Positions 21,084 through 31,969 of a DNA stretch of 64,000 nucleotides are shown here, in pieces. The stretch comes from Forficula auricularia (Eukaryota; Arthropoda; Insecta; Dermaptera; Forficulidae), in assembly GCA_024734495.1 (NCBI GenBank), contig JALMQS010000187.1, forward strand, positions 22,421,870 to 22,485,869, written 5' to 3'. Within the stretch, counting starts at the first letter, position 1, and every line of letters starts with the position of its first letter. The notes under the pieces are model-generated. The model was given only the letters and a program-made list of their open reading frames with translations, did no database searches and was not told the DNA's origin. The position numbers and the translations under genes were made by a program.

Positions 21084-21242
21084 GGACCAGTTGTATGTCG
21101 GTTGGAAAACTCTTTTTAAACGTTGGCAAAGGGTAACAGGCTGGGATGGCCAATCAGATGACAGGCACTTTCATCTGATTGGCCATCCCAATACTTCCTT
21201 TGTCTTTTACAAGGCTTTGCCAGCCGACATACTAACTGGCCC
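21084..21242. mobile_element. MITE, copy 3
   Basis: The same ends and an interior palindrome around CTGATTGGCCATCCCA. Flanks are TTA and TTT, so the duplication is imperfect. One end reads ACATACTAACTGGCC, with an inserted base. Confidence 0.75.
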
Positions 21243-21245
21243 TTT

Positions 21246-22319
21246 GATCTTATGGAGGAAAAAATTTCTTTCCCTGCTAATACATGTCAATAAGTCTGAA
21301 TTCACTTGATCTTATATGTAATTATTGATTCTATACATATCCCAAAGAAACGTCAAGCATATCGGAATTTTCATCAATTAAACTAAAAAACAACATTTAA
21401 TGTGATATAAGTTTATTTTCTAAACGTTTGCCCTATTCAAAGATGGCTGAATATGGTTAACTTTTTAAACTCAAATTTGCTATAGAAAACATTTTGAATT
21501 TCACAATTAACCACCTAGTTGAAATTATTGGATTTTACATCAGGTACAATATGTTGGTCTCCCATAAAAAATTATTGGTCTGTAGGGGTATTTAAATAAA
21601 GTACCATACCTATTCGAAGAGATAATTCAATTTCGACAATATATTCTCTACAAATAATATGAGTTAAATTATTTTTTATTTGTATAATGACATGATGTTT
21701 CTGAAACGATTTGGCTAACCATCAAATGTTTATTGTTGCATGTGAATAAAAATAAATAAATAAATTGATTTGATTAACAAAATACTTGTTAACGATTTTC
21801 GAAAATAAATTTGGAACAAATTAAATTTAATTAATTTCTTTTTCGAAAGAATAAAAAGGAGAGAAATTGTCTTAAACACCAAACCAATCCAAATTTATTA
21901 CCATCATGACCTGCAACCACAAAATAAAACCAGCGTATCACACGCACTGGTTAATGTGGTGCGGAATGACAGTTACCACCAGATGTAATGCGTGGATCTA
22001 ATCTAAAATTCAATAACTTTTTTAACTACCCCATTTGTTATATAGTTAGATCAAAAAGAACATTTAAAAAATTTATTATTTAAGATTTTAAAATATTAAA
22101 ATTCTACTTAATAATAGATGGAATCAAAAATAGAATCCTAATCTAACTTAGGTACATTGCAACTATATTTACAACTCCATTGGTGCCTCACTAAAATTGT
22201 TGATAGACTCGATGAAATCAGCTTAAGTTTAATAAAGACGAAAAAGAACTGAAGTTATTTATTATTAAACAAGTTATCGAAATATTATGTTTCGCTACTA
22301 AGCAATCAGGTCAATTATA
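21246..22319. other. No feature seen
   Basis: AT-rich; a short (AAAT)n near 21750. Nothing supported. Confidence 0.3.
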
Positions 22320-22810
22320 TAAATACGAGCTTTTCGTGAGTGCCTTCGGCACGCCCTCGAAGCTCAGCCCTCCGGGCTGGTGCCCTGGCGGGCAGCGTCT
22401 CGGTCTAAAAATTGTTATTCACCTCTTAAAAAACCACACTCCAAATGTATACCGGTAAACTACCGAAAATACATCGTCTCTTAAAAGTTTCGCCCCTTTA
22501 AAATTTGAGGGGGCGAGGGGGGGGGGGAGGAATAATGATCAATATATTTAATGTTTCTTAATTTAAAATGAATTGGAGTCTTTCATTTCAAAATTCGAGT
22601 CCAAATTAGAATTATATTTCAAATTTGCCTGGTTAATGAAAATCGATTGGAGCCATCAGTTTAAAATCCGCGCTGACAATTATATTTCAAATTTGCCTCG
22701 TTAATTAATATATATTTAATGTTTCTTAATTTAAAATCTATTGGTGTTTTTTCATTTTCTATTCGAGTTCAAATGTGTACAATATTATCTCGACACAAAG
22801 TCCAAATCAA
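22320..22810 (+). repeat. Interspersed repeat R9, copy 1
   Basis: Matches the minus strand of 57840-58560: ACACTCCAAATGTATACC, GGGCAGCGTCTCG, CATTTCAAAATTCGAGT, ATTTCAAATTTGCC. It begins with a GC-rich block (CCTTCGGCACGCCC) and has internal partial duplication of the AAATTCGAGTCCAAATT block. A run of G lies at about 22517. Confidence 0.65.
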
Positions 22811-22854
22811 AAATATATAGTTTTAGTAATAGAAATCAAGATACAAATATTAAT

Positions 22855-22935
22855 GTTGCAATGGTGTAATCGCTAGAGCTGATGCCCATAGTTCAAGAGT
22901 TCGTCGGTTCGATTCTAGGCAAGAGCATAATTTTT
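22855..22935 (+). repeat. tRNA-like sequence, probable SINE head
   Basis: TGGTGTAATCGCTAGAGC resembles an A box and GGTTCGATTCTAGGC a B box at tRNA-like spacing. The acceptor ends do not pair well, so it is more likely a SINE head or decayed tRNA than a tRNA gene. Confidence 0.4.
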
Positions 22936-22984
22936 TTAGAGAAATTTCTCTAAGCGTTGTTACAAATTAATCTAGACAAATATA

Positions 22985-23745
22985 TAATATATAGTATTGG
23001 TGATTGTGTATTTATTAAGGGTGGTCCTAACCCGTATACCACAGAGACCAAAATAAAACCCAAATGCAACTTTTTTGATTGGTTTAATTATAGTCATTAT
23101 ATATTTTTATTTAGGTTGAATTACGGTTTCAAAACGGTAGTTATGTCTCGTTTTTCAGGTCAATTATATAAATATTGGTGATTGTGTAATTTATTAAGGG
23201 TGGTCCTAACCCGTATAGCACAGAGACCAAAATAAAACCAAATGCAACTTTTTTGATTGGTTGAATTATAGTCATTATATAGTTTTATTTAGGTTGAATT
23301 ACGGTTTCAAAACGGTAATAACTACCGTTATGTCTCGTTTTTCCGTTTTGCAACTGTGTTGTATTATCGTTAAATTACACAATTCTTTAATAAAGAACAA
23401 TAATCGACATTACATATATAATGTTGACTATCCTATATTATTAAAGAATTGTGTAATTATTCATTTTATTAATCAAATCAAAGAAATATAAAATTATAAA
23501 TAAACAGTTGCAAATCGGTTACAAAAATGTTGGCGACAACCCTTTTTCTAACGGTTGCTCTATAATCTTTGCGACTATAATTTAACGATAATACAACACA
23601 GTTGCGAACGGAAAAAACGAGACATAACTACTGTTTTAAAACCTTATTCAACCTAAATAAAACTATATAATGACTATAATTCAACCAATCAAAAAAGTTG
23701 CATTTTGGTTGGTCTCTGTGCTATACGGGTAAGAAGTGTCTTTTC
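22985..23745. repeat. Complex repeat: two direct units and one inverted unit
   Basis: Units at 22990-23160 and 23175-23345 are direct repeats (GGTGGTCCTAACCCGTATA, ATAGTCATTATATA, GGTTGAATTACGGTTTCAAA). A third, inverted unit lies at 23570-23745. A second inverted pair (AATTACACAATTCTTTAATA) sits between them. The layout resembles a foldback element plus a duplication of one arm. Confidence 0.75.
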
Positions 23746-23875
23746 ATTGCTTAGCCCAGTCATTTTGGAAAGATGACAAAATCATTTTCTAACGAATTTT
23801 TAATTGATGAAAAAATAAATAAACTTGCAGAGGTTCTATAATAATCAATAAAACAATTTATAACTATACCTACTA

Positions 23876-23950
23876 GCTGCAAGACCCGCCTTCAGCGGTC
23901 CTTATGCTAACCAAGTAGCGCCCCGTGGACCCCCTCGGCCGCCCCCTGAA
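23876..23950. repeat. GC-rich repeat end
   Basis: AGCTGCAAGACCCGCCTTCA, then GCGGTCC and a pyrimidine-rich run. It resembles the start of the tandem duplication at 11583 and looks like the terminus of an insect-type non-autonomous repeat, possibly Helitron-like; not proven. Confidence 0.3.
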
Positions 23951-24230
23951 CCCTCTCTGTGAATTGTGTTTACATAAATAGAAAAAATTATTTTATCTAT
24001 GTTATGGTATCTACTCTTGTACCATAGTTTGATGCTTTTTGAAAATAAATTTTATTTTTTTTATTTTTATAGAGAAAAGTTTGCAGTCATTAACAAAATC
24101 AAATGTTTTTAATCGTCTTGGTTACCAAAGAAGGAGGCTTGAGGGGACCAAAAATGGGTACCTTAGGGCCATAGCATGAAGTTATATAGCCTAAAACATA
24201 TACAGGCGATTCGTCTTTAAACCCCCAATA

Positions 24231-25207
24231 ATAATAATACGAGGAGAAGTTGAAAAATAAGTTTCCCCTGTCGACTGTGGTCAGAGTTGTGTATGAAAGT
24301 CAAAAAATAGAATGAGACATTAAAGATATAACAAACCTTTATTTTTCCACATAGGTACCAAGTACATTGAGACATTTGTCATATCGCTTAATAAGCTTCA
24401 AAAAGCCCTCCAGGAAAAAATCAGGGCTTTGCATACGGAAGAACCGTTGAACGGCTTGTTTCACTTCCGTATTGCTTCCAAAGCGCGAATGTCGTGGATG
24501 ATGTTTTGAGCTCGCTCATGTGAGATTCCAAGTTCATCCGCTACTTCATCGATGGTGATACGCCGGTTCGCTCTAATCATGTCATCCACCTTCCTGACAT
24601 TTGCATCTGTAGTGGCCGTGCGCGTCCGTCCAGCTCTCGGCATGTCCTCCACTTGCTGACGTCCACCACTGAATGTGCGACACCATCTCCGCACCATTTG
24701 CTTCGACATCACACCTGGCCCATAGACTTCCACGAGGCGGTTATGAATTTCTGTTCCTGATACTCCACGTGCCAATTCATAGCGGATAACCGCTCTCACT
24801 TCCTCCTTTGACCACGAATTCAAAACGCACCTTCTCTCCATACCTACCGGGGCTCAAATGAGAGGCTGGTCTCCGCTTTGCGCAGGCACTGCAACAGCGC
24901 CATCTGCTTGATTTGCAGCGACCTCTACCCAATGGTGTATCGGTGACTTGCGCGTTTTCCTGCTGTGTCGCCTTTCGCCCATAGCCGTTCAACGCTTCTT
25001 CCATATGCAAAGCCCTGAATTTTTCTTGGAGGACTTTTTGAAGCTTATCAAGCGATATGACAAATGTCTCAACGTACTCGTACGAGAATAATAAAATAAA
25101 GGTATGTCATATCTTTAATGTCTCATTCTATTTTTTGACTTTCATACACAACTCTGACCACAGTCGACAGGGGAAACTTATTTTTCAACTTCTCCTCGTA
25201 ATAATAA
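24231..25207 (-). mobile_element. Mariner-superfamily foldback element
   Basis: Long inverted arms of about 230 bp (24231-24462 and 24976-25207), starting ACGAGGAGAAGTTGAAAAAT and including CTGTCGACTGTGGTCAGAGT. The left arm codes, on the minus strand, for a transposase C-terminus; the right arm is its inverted copy, so the 3' end of an ancestral element appears at both ends. Between them is the N-terminal transposase frame. Confidence 0.75.
24388..24841 (-). pseudogene. Mariner-like transposase, catalytic core deleted
   Basis: A 126-residue frame (24841-24461) starts MERRCVLNSWSKEEVRAVIR. It holds two helix-turn-helix regions: about residues 12-60 (EIHNRLVEVYGPGVMSKQMV, then RRWCRTF) and 75-115 (ITIDEVADELGISHERAQNI), linked by a basic stretch (PRAGRTRTATT), as in SETMAR-type mariner DNA-binding domains. 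In the next frame, 24490-24388 continues as NTEVKQAVQRFFRMQSPDFF ... YDKCLNVLGTYVEK, the usual C-terminus. The catalytic DDE/D region between them, around 200 residues in such proteins, is missing, with the junction near 24485-24495. It could at most make a DNA-binding fragment. Confidence 0.85.
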
Positions 25208-25954
25208 ACGGGGTATTTATTAATGCAAAAAGACATTTTCATATCGGATTAGTATTTCCTGAGATTAGCTTCTTATAAACCAACCAACCAACCAACATAC
25301 AAACTCCCGAGCTTTATATAGTGTAGATTAAAAACTGCGCGTCCATTGAAATGATCTAACGCCCCAGAGTAGGAAAACCAGTGCTTGATGCTGCTAGTAA
25401 CGTTTTGAGTTCCGCGGAGAGTACCAGTTCATATTTTTGTTACACATTTTAAATAAAATTCTGGGCAAACCCTATCGCCGAGCTTATTGCGAAAGTCATT
25501 AACTAACATTTTCTTAAATTTGAGATAACCCAATTTCAAATTTACGATTAGTTTGAAAAATACTTAAGTAGGAATTTAATTATTTGGCTTTTGTTTTTTC
25601 TAATTATAAATATGTTTCATACCTCAGACAAGTGAGTAAAATACTTTACATATATATATTTCAGTCTGTAAAATCTGAACATTGTGCACTTAGTGAAATT
25701 GTTTTTTACTTTTAATAGGGTTTATATTATTTAAGTGGATATGGATTTTATTCCCTTTAAAGTATTTTTATATCGATAAATATGATCGAAACTTATAACT
25801 ACGTACTATTAGATGAAAATCCACCAAAATTGTACTTAGTGACTTTTCGCAATAAGCCCACGATATACCCAACTAGCTGACTATCTTTATAATTATTGGT
25901 TATGTAACTTTGCTGTTTTATAACTGCTCCTCAATAACTAATAAGATAAATAAT
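25208..25954. other. No gene seen; (CCAA)n at 25278-25295
   Basis: A short ACCAACCAACCAACCAAC run follows the mariner-like element. The remainder is AT-rich with nothing supported. Confidence 0.35.
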
Positions 25955-26140
25955 GATTAGGAATTATCGGAAAAGAGGTTTTTTTAATTTAATTAGTTTT
26001 TTCCTCTTTATTAAAAACAAGGACTAAAAGATGATCAAGGACCTGTCCTTAGTCGATGGTGAAGAAGTAATCTCCGAAGTCGAAGCTCAAATACAATGTC
26101 TACATTAATTCATGTAAAATAATTGGTTCAATAAAATTAA
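25955..26140 (+). repeat. Interspersed repeat R4, copy 2
   Basis: Same landmarks as 7600-7840. This copy contains AAGGACCTGTCCTTAGTCGA, a short hairpin that copy 1 has largely lost. Confidence 0.6.
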
Positions 26141-27329
26141 AAAAAAATTACTAATAACTTTTATAAAACATCAAGAAAACATAACAGTTGCATTACCTAA
26201 AATTATAAAATTATAATAGATTGGAGTGTGGTGTTTCATTGTGAAACACCACCAACTCCAACCTTATATAATTTAAAAATGTTTCACTATAAACCCACAC
26301 TTATACGTTCCCTAAGTTTTACTAAAATTATAAAGCTATTTTCCTAGTAGGATATGTATATAATTACTAATTTGTACTTGCTCTTAAGAGTTGTTTCAGT
26401 CTAAATACTTAGATTTTGTTTTAATATATACTCTCTTATCAAAAGAGATTCTGAATTTTAAGCATACAATCCAATTTGATTAAACTCGTAAGATAGATAA
26501 ACTTTTCCTATCTTGCTACTAAAAAGTGTAGAATGCAAATTGCTGCTGTCTCTGGCAGCCCTCTTATCCTATTATATGATAACAATAACATAGGGCTGAC
26601 ACAATCACAAGAGCTTTCAATTTGAATATTATCGGCGGTCATTATGCTTTTGCTAAACCATTAACTGTCCTTCCGTCCTAAAGGCCCTTGAAGCTCAAGA
26701 GATTGTCTTCGACCTCTTGACCGGTGCCTAAAGCAAATACTAGAAGACCATTGTCTAGTAGAGGGGATTTTTCTCGAGAAAGAGACAATTCCCAATCACA
26801 CTTTAATTAAATCTAATGGAATTGTTAATTTAAAATGGTATAAATTGGTGAATACAATTATGAACAAGAATTAAATGTAAATAATGTAACAAAATTAGAT
26901 GAAAAAGTTAAAACTTTTTCAAAACTCTGCACGTTCTCCCGAAAGTCTCAGTAAATTTAATCGACTATTAAAAATGTTTTGTTAAGTAGGTTCTTGGAAA
27001 TTTGAAATTGATCGTCTGTCTAATTACCGAGAAATAAATTATTGAAAAATTGTCCTTTTAGCATGGAAGTAAATGGACCGAGCTCTTTAAAAGGGCTATA
27101 ACTTCTATACAAATTATACCATTTTCAACAAATTTATACAGATCAATGAATCAATCCTTTATGAATCGAATGATACATTTTTTTCAATAGATTTGACAGT
27201 CTAGTTAATTAGTTATTCATGAATGTAAAAATAAAAAGTTATTTGCCGCCAACATAATATGACAAAGCACTAGTGTAGAATTCCAACTCTATTTGTCGAA
27301 ATCGATTTTGTGTTTAATAAATGTTTTTT
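26141..27329. other. No gene seen; hairpin and unique island
   Basis: 26222-26265 forms a hairpin (GGAGTGTGGTGTTTCA/TGAAACACCACCAACTCC). 26500-26830 is a less AT-rich, single-copy island (for example GAAGCTCAAGAGATTGTCTT and GACCGGTGCC) with stops in all frames, a candidate conserved non-coding element. Confidence 0.35.
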
Positions 27330-27600
27330 ATATTTTAAAATTATTATCCGTTATTTCAAATATTTCTATAAAAAACTTTTTTCGTTTTGAAATGTATTTG
27401 AATCTCGAAATGAAATAAAATTCAAGGGGCAATTAAAATGAATGGTTTTTTCGAAAAGGGTGCTGATAGAAGGTTTGAACTCCTGCCTGGTAAATATATC
27501 TTCCAGTTCAAGCATGTCAAAGACAAGTCCAGACAAGTTTTAATCGAATAAAAATTGTCCTCGCTGAGGAACTATTAAAATAGAAATAATACCAAGTCTA
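27330..27600 (-). repeat. Interspersed repeat R1, copy C
   Basis: On the minus strand: CATGCTTGAACTGGAAGATA, CAGGCAGGAGTTCAAACC and AATAACGGATAATAATTT. Confidence 0.55.
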
Positions 27601-27609
27601 ATAAAGTCT

Positions 27610-27840
27610 AGGATAGTCACAAATTTTTTGAACCATTACTTTGGCCCGAATAAAAAATTGATCTTTCAATGGCATAAACTCCATGTTATTTAGATGAGAA
27701 ACTTACATCGCTGCGGTCACAGGTTATAATTGAGATAGAGAGTTGAAACTTGGGCGATATTTTTTTTTATTTATTTCGAACCATATGAGCCCTTGTCCGC
27801 GTAAAAATTCGAAAATACCCAAAAAAGGAACACCTCTTAA
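27610..27840 (+). repeat. Repeat R10, copy 1
   Basis: Shares CCATGTTATTTAGATGAGAA, CTTACATCGCT, TTTATTTCGAACCATATGAG and GCGTAAAAATTCGAAAAT with 45205-45415. The right side ends AAGGAACACCTC, where the other copy has AAGGACCACCCTAATG, a possible terminus. Confidence 0.65.
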
Positions 27841-27855
27841 ATATATATATATATA

Positions 27856-27902
<47 letters not shown>
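27838..27902. repeat. (AT)n microsatellite
   Basis: About 60 bp of AT with one GTGT interruption. Confidence 0.95.
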
Positions 27903-27905
<3 letters not shown>

Positions 27906-28010
27906 TTTACCATCAACCGGAGAAGAAACTTTTTGATTTCTTCTTATAAATCAACAACTCTGCTACTCTCGGCAAAAATAAAAATCTTTACAATTAGATA
28001 TTAATGTTTG
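27903..28010 (+). repeat. Penelope-like boundary remnant
   Basis: CAACAACTCTGCTACTCTCG and GCAAAAATAAAAATC match 4366-4410; the preceding GAAACTTTTTGATTTCTTCT is a diverged version of the outer arm. No ribozyme remains. Confidence 0.45.
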
Positions 28011-28620
28011 ATAACAATTTTCCAAAACCCTTGATGTGTAGTGAATCTCAATTTTAGATCCATTGAAATGAAACTTTTAAAACAGTTATTTGCGATATTT
28101 GTCAATTACTTTTCAACGAAAGATTGTTAAGACTTACGGACAATCTTCTTTTATTTACTGATTAAAACATTTCAATAATTGTTTACCATAGATGTCTCTG
28201 AAAGGATGATTTTAATTAATTTTAAGATCAGGACGGCTAGACAAGTTTTGAGGATACACAGAATCAATAAAGTTATTGCCCGAAAATTCATTTCAATTCA
28301 CTTAGAAACTTTCCAGAGAATTTTATTGATTTCCATTGAATAAATGCGTTTTAAAATTAAATCACAATTTATTAGTGAACTCTCTTGGATTTTTGGTTTA
28401 AAATAGAATAAGTACTACTCATATTATTTAAATTTTATCAGCTCGGAAAATTATTTTTATTTTTATTTTAGATTATTTTCTTAAATTTAAATAATCTAAT
28501 TTATTTACTAATATTTATTTTATTTTGTTTCGGTAGGCAGCCTCCATTTAATTGCAAATATTTCGAATATCCCCGAAAGGTAAAAAAATAATAGATTTTT
28601 TTTTAATTCTATTCCTTAAT
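28011..28620. other. No feature seen
   Basis: AT-rich; nothing supported. Confidence 0.3.
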
Positions 28621-29265
28621 AACACTGTTCGACAAAAAATTTAACCCTGTAGACCTAACAATATATTCCAGTAGAGTTTTCACGCTGATTATGCTGGAAT
28701 TTCCCGATTTTTTACTACACATCACAGTTTTGAGATATTATCGGTCAAAATGACGAAAAAGACCATTTTGACCTATTTTCGAGTCCCATTAAATATTAAA
28801 CTGCAATTTTTGAAATCAAAATATTTTTGTTGACGTAATAGAAAAGAGCTTCCTCTTTGATTTTCAAATTACCAATTGTTTGTAGTCTAATTAGAACTCG
28901 AGGTATAACTAAAAAACTAAAACTTCGTGATTTTAAAGGATAAAAAACATAGATAAAAACATAACTTCTTAGATTTTTAGTTATAATTCGAGTTCTAATT
29001 GAGCTGAAAACAAGTGGAAATTTGAAAATCAAAGAGGAAGCTGTTTTCTATTACGTCAACAAAATATTTCAAATATTGCTGTTTAATATTTAATGGAATT
29101 CGAAAATAGGCCAAAATGCCCTTTTTCGTCATTTTAACAGATAATATCTCAAAACTCTGACGTGTTGTAAAAAATCGGGAAATTGCAGAATAATCAGCGT
29201 AGAAATGGAATATATTGTTAGGCTTACGAGGAGCAATTTTTGTTAAATTTTTGTCGAGCAGTGTA
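28621..29265. mobile_element. Foldback element, about 310-bp arms
   Basis: Ends AACACTGTTCGACAAAAAAT and the complement of AATTACACTGCTCGACAAAA. Arms mirror each other through AATTTCCCGATTTTT, AATATTTTGTTGACGTAATA and CTTCCTCTTTGATTTTCAAA, meeting near 28940. No transposase is encoded. The target duplication is unclear (TA or TTAA are possible). Confidence 0.8.
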
Positions 29266-30059
29266 ATTGACTGCCTAGAAGTGAAATAAAAATGTGGACC
29301 CTATAAGTGTCTCTCCATTCTTAATCTTTAATTTCAACTTCTGTGCAAGGATGCAACTTGTTTAATTTTCATTATGATTATAATGAACCCAGAAAAATAT
29401 AACAATTAAATAGCATATATTTCAGGTCCGGTTTCTTACAGGTTAAGTTATTAGCTTATAAAAGAAACTCGACTGATATTTTTTTTAATAATATTGGTGC
29501 AAGAATTTTTAAGTCCAAAGTAAGAATTGGCTCTTGCTTCAAAAAAAAATAAGCCGACGTGTTCTGATGTGGCCATCCACTTGACTTTACCATACAATCT
29601 GGCCCCTGGGGGAGGGGGGGGGTGTTAAAACCCTCGAAATGTTGAGGTAAACATCAAAATTTTACAGGATATAAGTAAACGTTTAATGAAAATTTAATTA
29701 AAAAAGAATATTCTGATAAAAATGCAATCTGGGCAAGGGGAGTCGTGTCTTCCTACTCCTAGGAGTATATCCATACTCCCTAACCCCACGAAAGGTAACC
29801 ACCCCTCTCTCCGAAAAATAACTCTGACCACGGTGACTATCCTCTTGGCTTAGCGTAAAAACCAGGTGTTAAATATAGTCTTAACCTAAATTTATATATA
29901 GTTACAGTATTTTGTACTAAAAAATACTTTAAACTTTTTACTTTCTATCTTCTAGGGACCGGGACTCTTTACCAGGGAATCAATTTCTCTAGGAAATTTA
30001 AAGGAATTTTCTGTCAATTTTCTACTAAATTTATTCAAAAATAGAGTAATATTTCTAAA
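29266..30059. other. No gene seen; repeat R12 fragment
   Basis: 29620-29710 resembles 33850-33955 (CGAGGTAAAAATC-like, ATATAAGTAAACGTTTAATG-like). Poly-G near 29610. 29730-29830 is less AT-rich. Otherwise nothing supported. Confidence 0.35.
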
Positions 30060-30630
30060 TCGAATGTTTTCTACATTTGATTCAATCGCGAATCAAATGT
30101 AGGGAATTTTTGTCAAATATTGAGTGAAAATAATATCTGAACTTATATATTTCTAACTTGAAATAATGATGTTAAATAAATTTATAATTTTCTCATTAAT
30201 ATATCAAAGAATAATTGACATATCAATGAGAATTGTTTTGACCGCGCTTATTTGAAAAAGATATTTATTCGAGAGACTACTGCGGATTACGCTATTGGAG
30301 TCTGCGGAGTCTTAAGTCTGGACCAAGAGAGAAAAAGATGTGATCCATTTAGCTACAATCCAACGTCATTTCGCGTATAGCCCGCATGACATTCGGATGG
30401 ATCACCAAATGAATTTGAAATCTTGATTGTAGCTAAATGGATCACATCTTTTTCTCTCTTGGTCCAGACTTAAGACTCCGCAGACTCCAATAGCGTAATC
30501 CGCAGTAGTCTCGCGATAAATATCTTTTTCACATAAGCGCGGTCAAAACAATTCTCATTGATATGTCAATTATTCTTTGATATATTAATGAAAAAAAAAT
30601 TATAAAATTTATTTAATATTTCTAAGTTAG
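30060..30630. mobile_element. Foldback element, about 210-bp arms, with GC-rich core arms
   Basis: Outer arms at 30153-30366 and 30424-30630 are nearly perfect reverse complements, including AGACTACTGCGGATTACGCT and CTTGGTCCAGACTTAAGACT. The spacer is about 60 bp (TTCGCGTATAGCCCGCATGA). The left flank and outer arms are shared with 10185-10435, which lacks the GC-rich inner arms. Confidence 0.8.
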
Positions 30631-30659
30631 ATTAAAGGGTCTAAGAAGATAGCAAAGTT

Positions 30660-30940
30660 CGAAACTTGAATTAATTTTTAAAATGACTTTTGAATTGCAT
30701 CCCGGATGCCAATGGTCGACAGCATTATTTTCCATTCATGTTTGTAAAAGGCATGAATTATAAGGGCATTTTTTTCTCCACCCTCCACATTGCATGTAAA
30801 TTTTTTTTCTTCGTTTAAATATTGTTGAGGAGCATGGATGGCGTCAAGGGCTGAGGGTTTGCTCTCAGATAGCTTAACCTTCTCGTAAATCACTTCGCTT
30901 TTACAGATATAAAATATTGGCATCGGATTAAAAAAACGTC
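30660..30940 (-). other. Unassigned open stretch
   Basis: The minus strand is open for 81 codons from an ATG at 30923 (MPIFYICKSEVIYEKVKLSE...). The sequence is single copy here and less AT-rich than its flanks. I recognise no family and see no splice or polyadenylation context, so it is not called a gene. Confidence 0.2.
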
Positions 30941-31328
30941 ACATTTCAAAATAAATATCTTACTTCGTTTCAGGCCCACAAATAACAGCAGAGAAAATAT
31001 CTTTATGAGAATATTGACGTTTTTTTCGCTAAAAAAAGAATAGTAAAATATATACATTCATTTTTTTATAATCTGTTTTAGTCAGAGTTTGATGGATTAG
31101 TGATCAATTGGTTAGATTTTTTAATATAAAGTTTTTTTTTCAATAACATTTGGTTTTAAAACTCCAAGAGGGGGTAAATTTATTGGAATTGAGCTCTCTC
31201 ATGAGAGAGACAGAGAGATAATTGAAATTCACATTCAAATAAATATTTAGGTCAGATTGTCCACCTCAGGTTAAACTTGGTTGGAGATCAACTTGGTATT
31301 TTAAAATAAATTATTGATTCATTTATAT

Positions 31329-31558
31329 CAGGGGTCCCCAAACTACCGTCCGCGGGCCAAATCCAGCCATTGAAACTTTTCCATCGGACCCGCGGCTACT
31401 AGGGAATTAATTCACAAATATTCACTATATTAAATATTTAAGCCATACAATAGTGTAATATTATTAATATAATTTCCTTATTATATGTTATATACGGCCC
31501 ACCTATAGTTTTCAATATTCACATGTTGCTATACCTCTAAAAAGTTTGGGGGTCCCTG
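31329..31558. mobile_element. Short hAT MITE with perfect target duplication
   Basis: Ends CAGGGGTCCCCAAACT and AGTTTGGGGGTCCCTG, flanked by ATTTATAT at 31321-31328 and 31559-31566. Subterminal GCGGGCC/CGGCCCAC is typical of this hAT style. 230 bp with no coding capacity. Confidence 0.92.
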
Positions 31559-31659
31559 ATTTATATGATCTACTTTGCTTTAAAGTCAAAATAACTGTCA
31601 TATTACAGACATTTTCAGCTCTAACTTTAAATAGTTGGACAATTATCGAGGTTATATTA

Positions 31660-31969
31660 CAGGAAAACCCCTGAAATCCGAACCCCTGAAATCCGAACTA
31701 GTTTTTTTTGACAAATTTAAGTTTGGGTAGGTGTTTTCTCGAACTCGAAGATAGGCCAAAGCTTCTTCCAAGATCTCCGCAGTAAGTTCACACTTGCATT
31801 TTGCCACGATTGTGCAATCCAGTAAAAAAACGTCTTTTTTGTAACTTTCTACATCTTCTCAAGGATAGAAAGAGAACCATTTTCTTCAATAAGATATCCA
31901 AACCACAAGTTTTCCGCTAATCCGAACAAGCCACAGCCCCAATTAGTTCGGATTTGAGGGGATTCACTG
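31660..31969. mobile_element. Pogo/Tigger-like element, TA flanked
   Basis: Ends CAGGAAAACCCCTGAAATCC and the complement CAGTGAATCCCCTCAAATCC, each followed by GAAC; TA on both sides. The left end has CCCCTGAAATCCGAA twice in tandem. The minus strand carries an open segment (KCKCELTAEILEEALAYLRV) that may be a transposase relic. Superfamily inferred from ends and target. Confidence 0.65.

Noticed and set aside
24777..25010. A 77-codon minus-strand frame upstream of the mariner-like transposase
   Set aside because: It overlaps the transposase start in another frame and lacks any recognisable domain; its beginning lies in the inverted arm.
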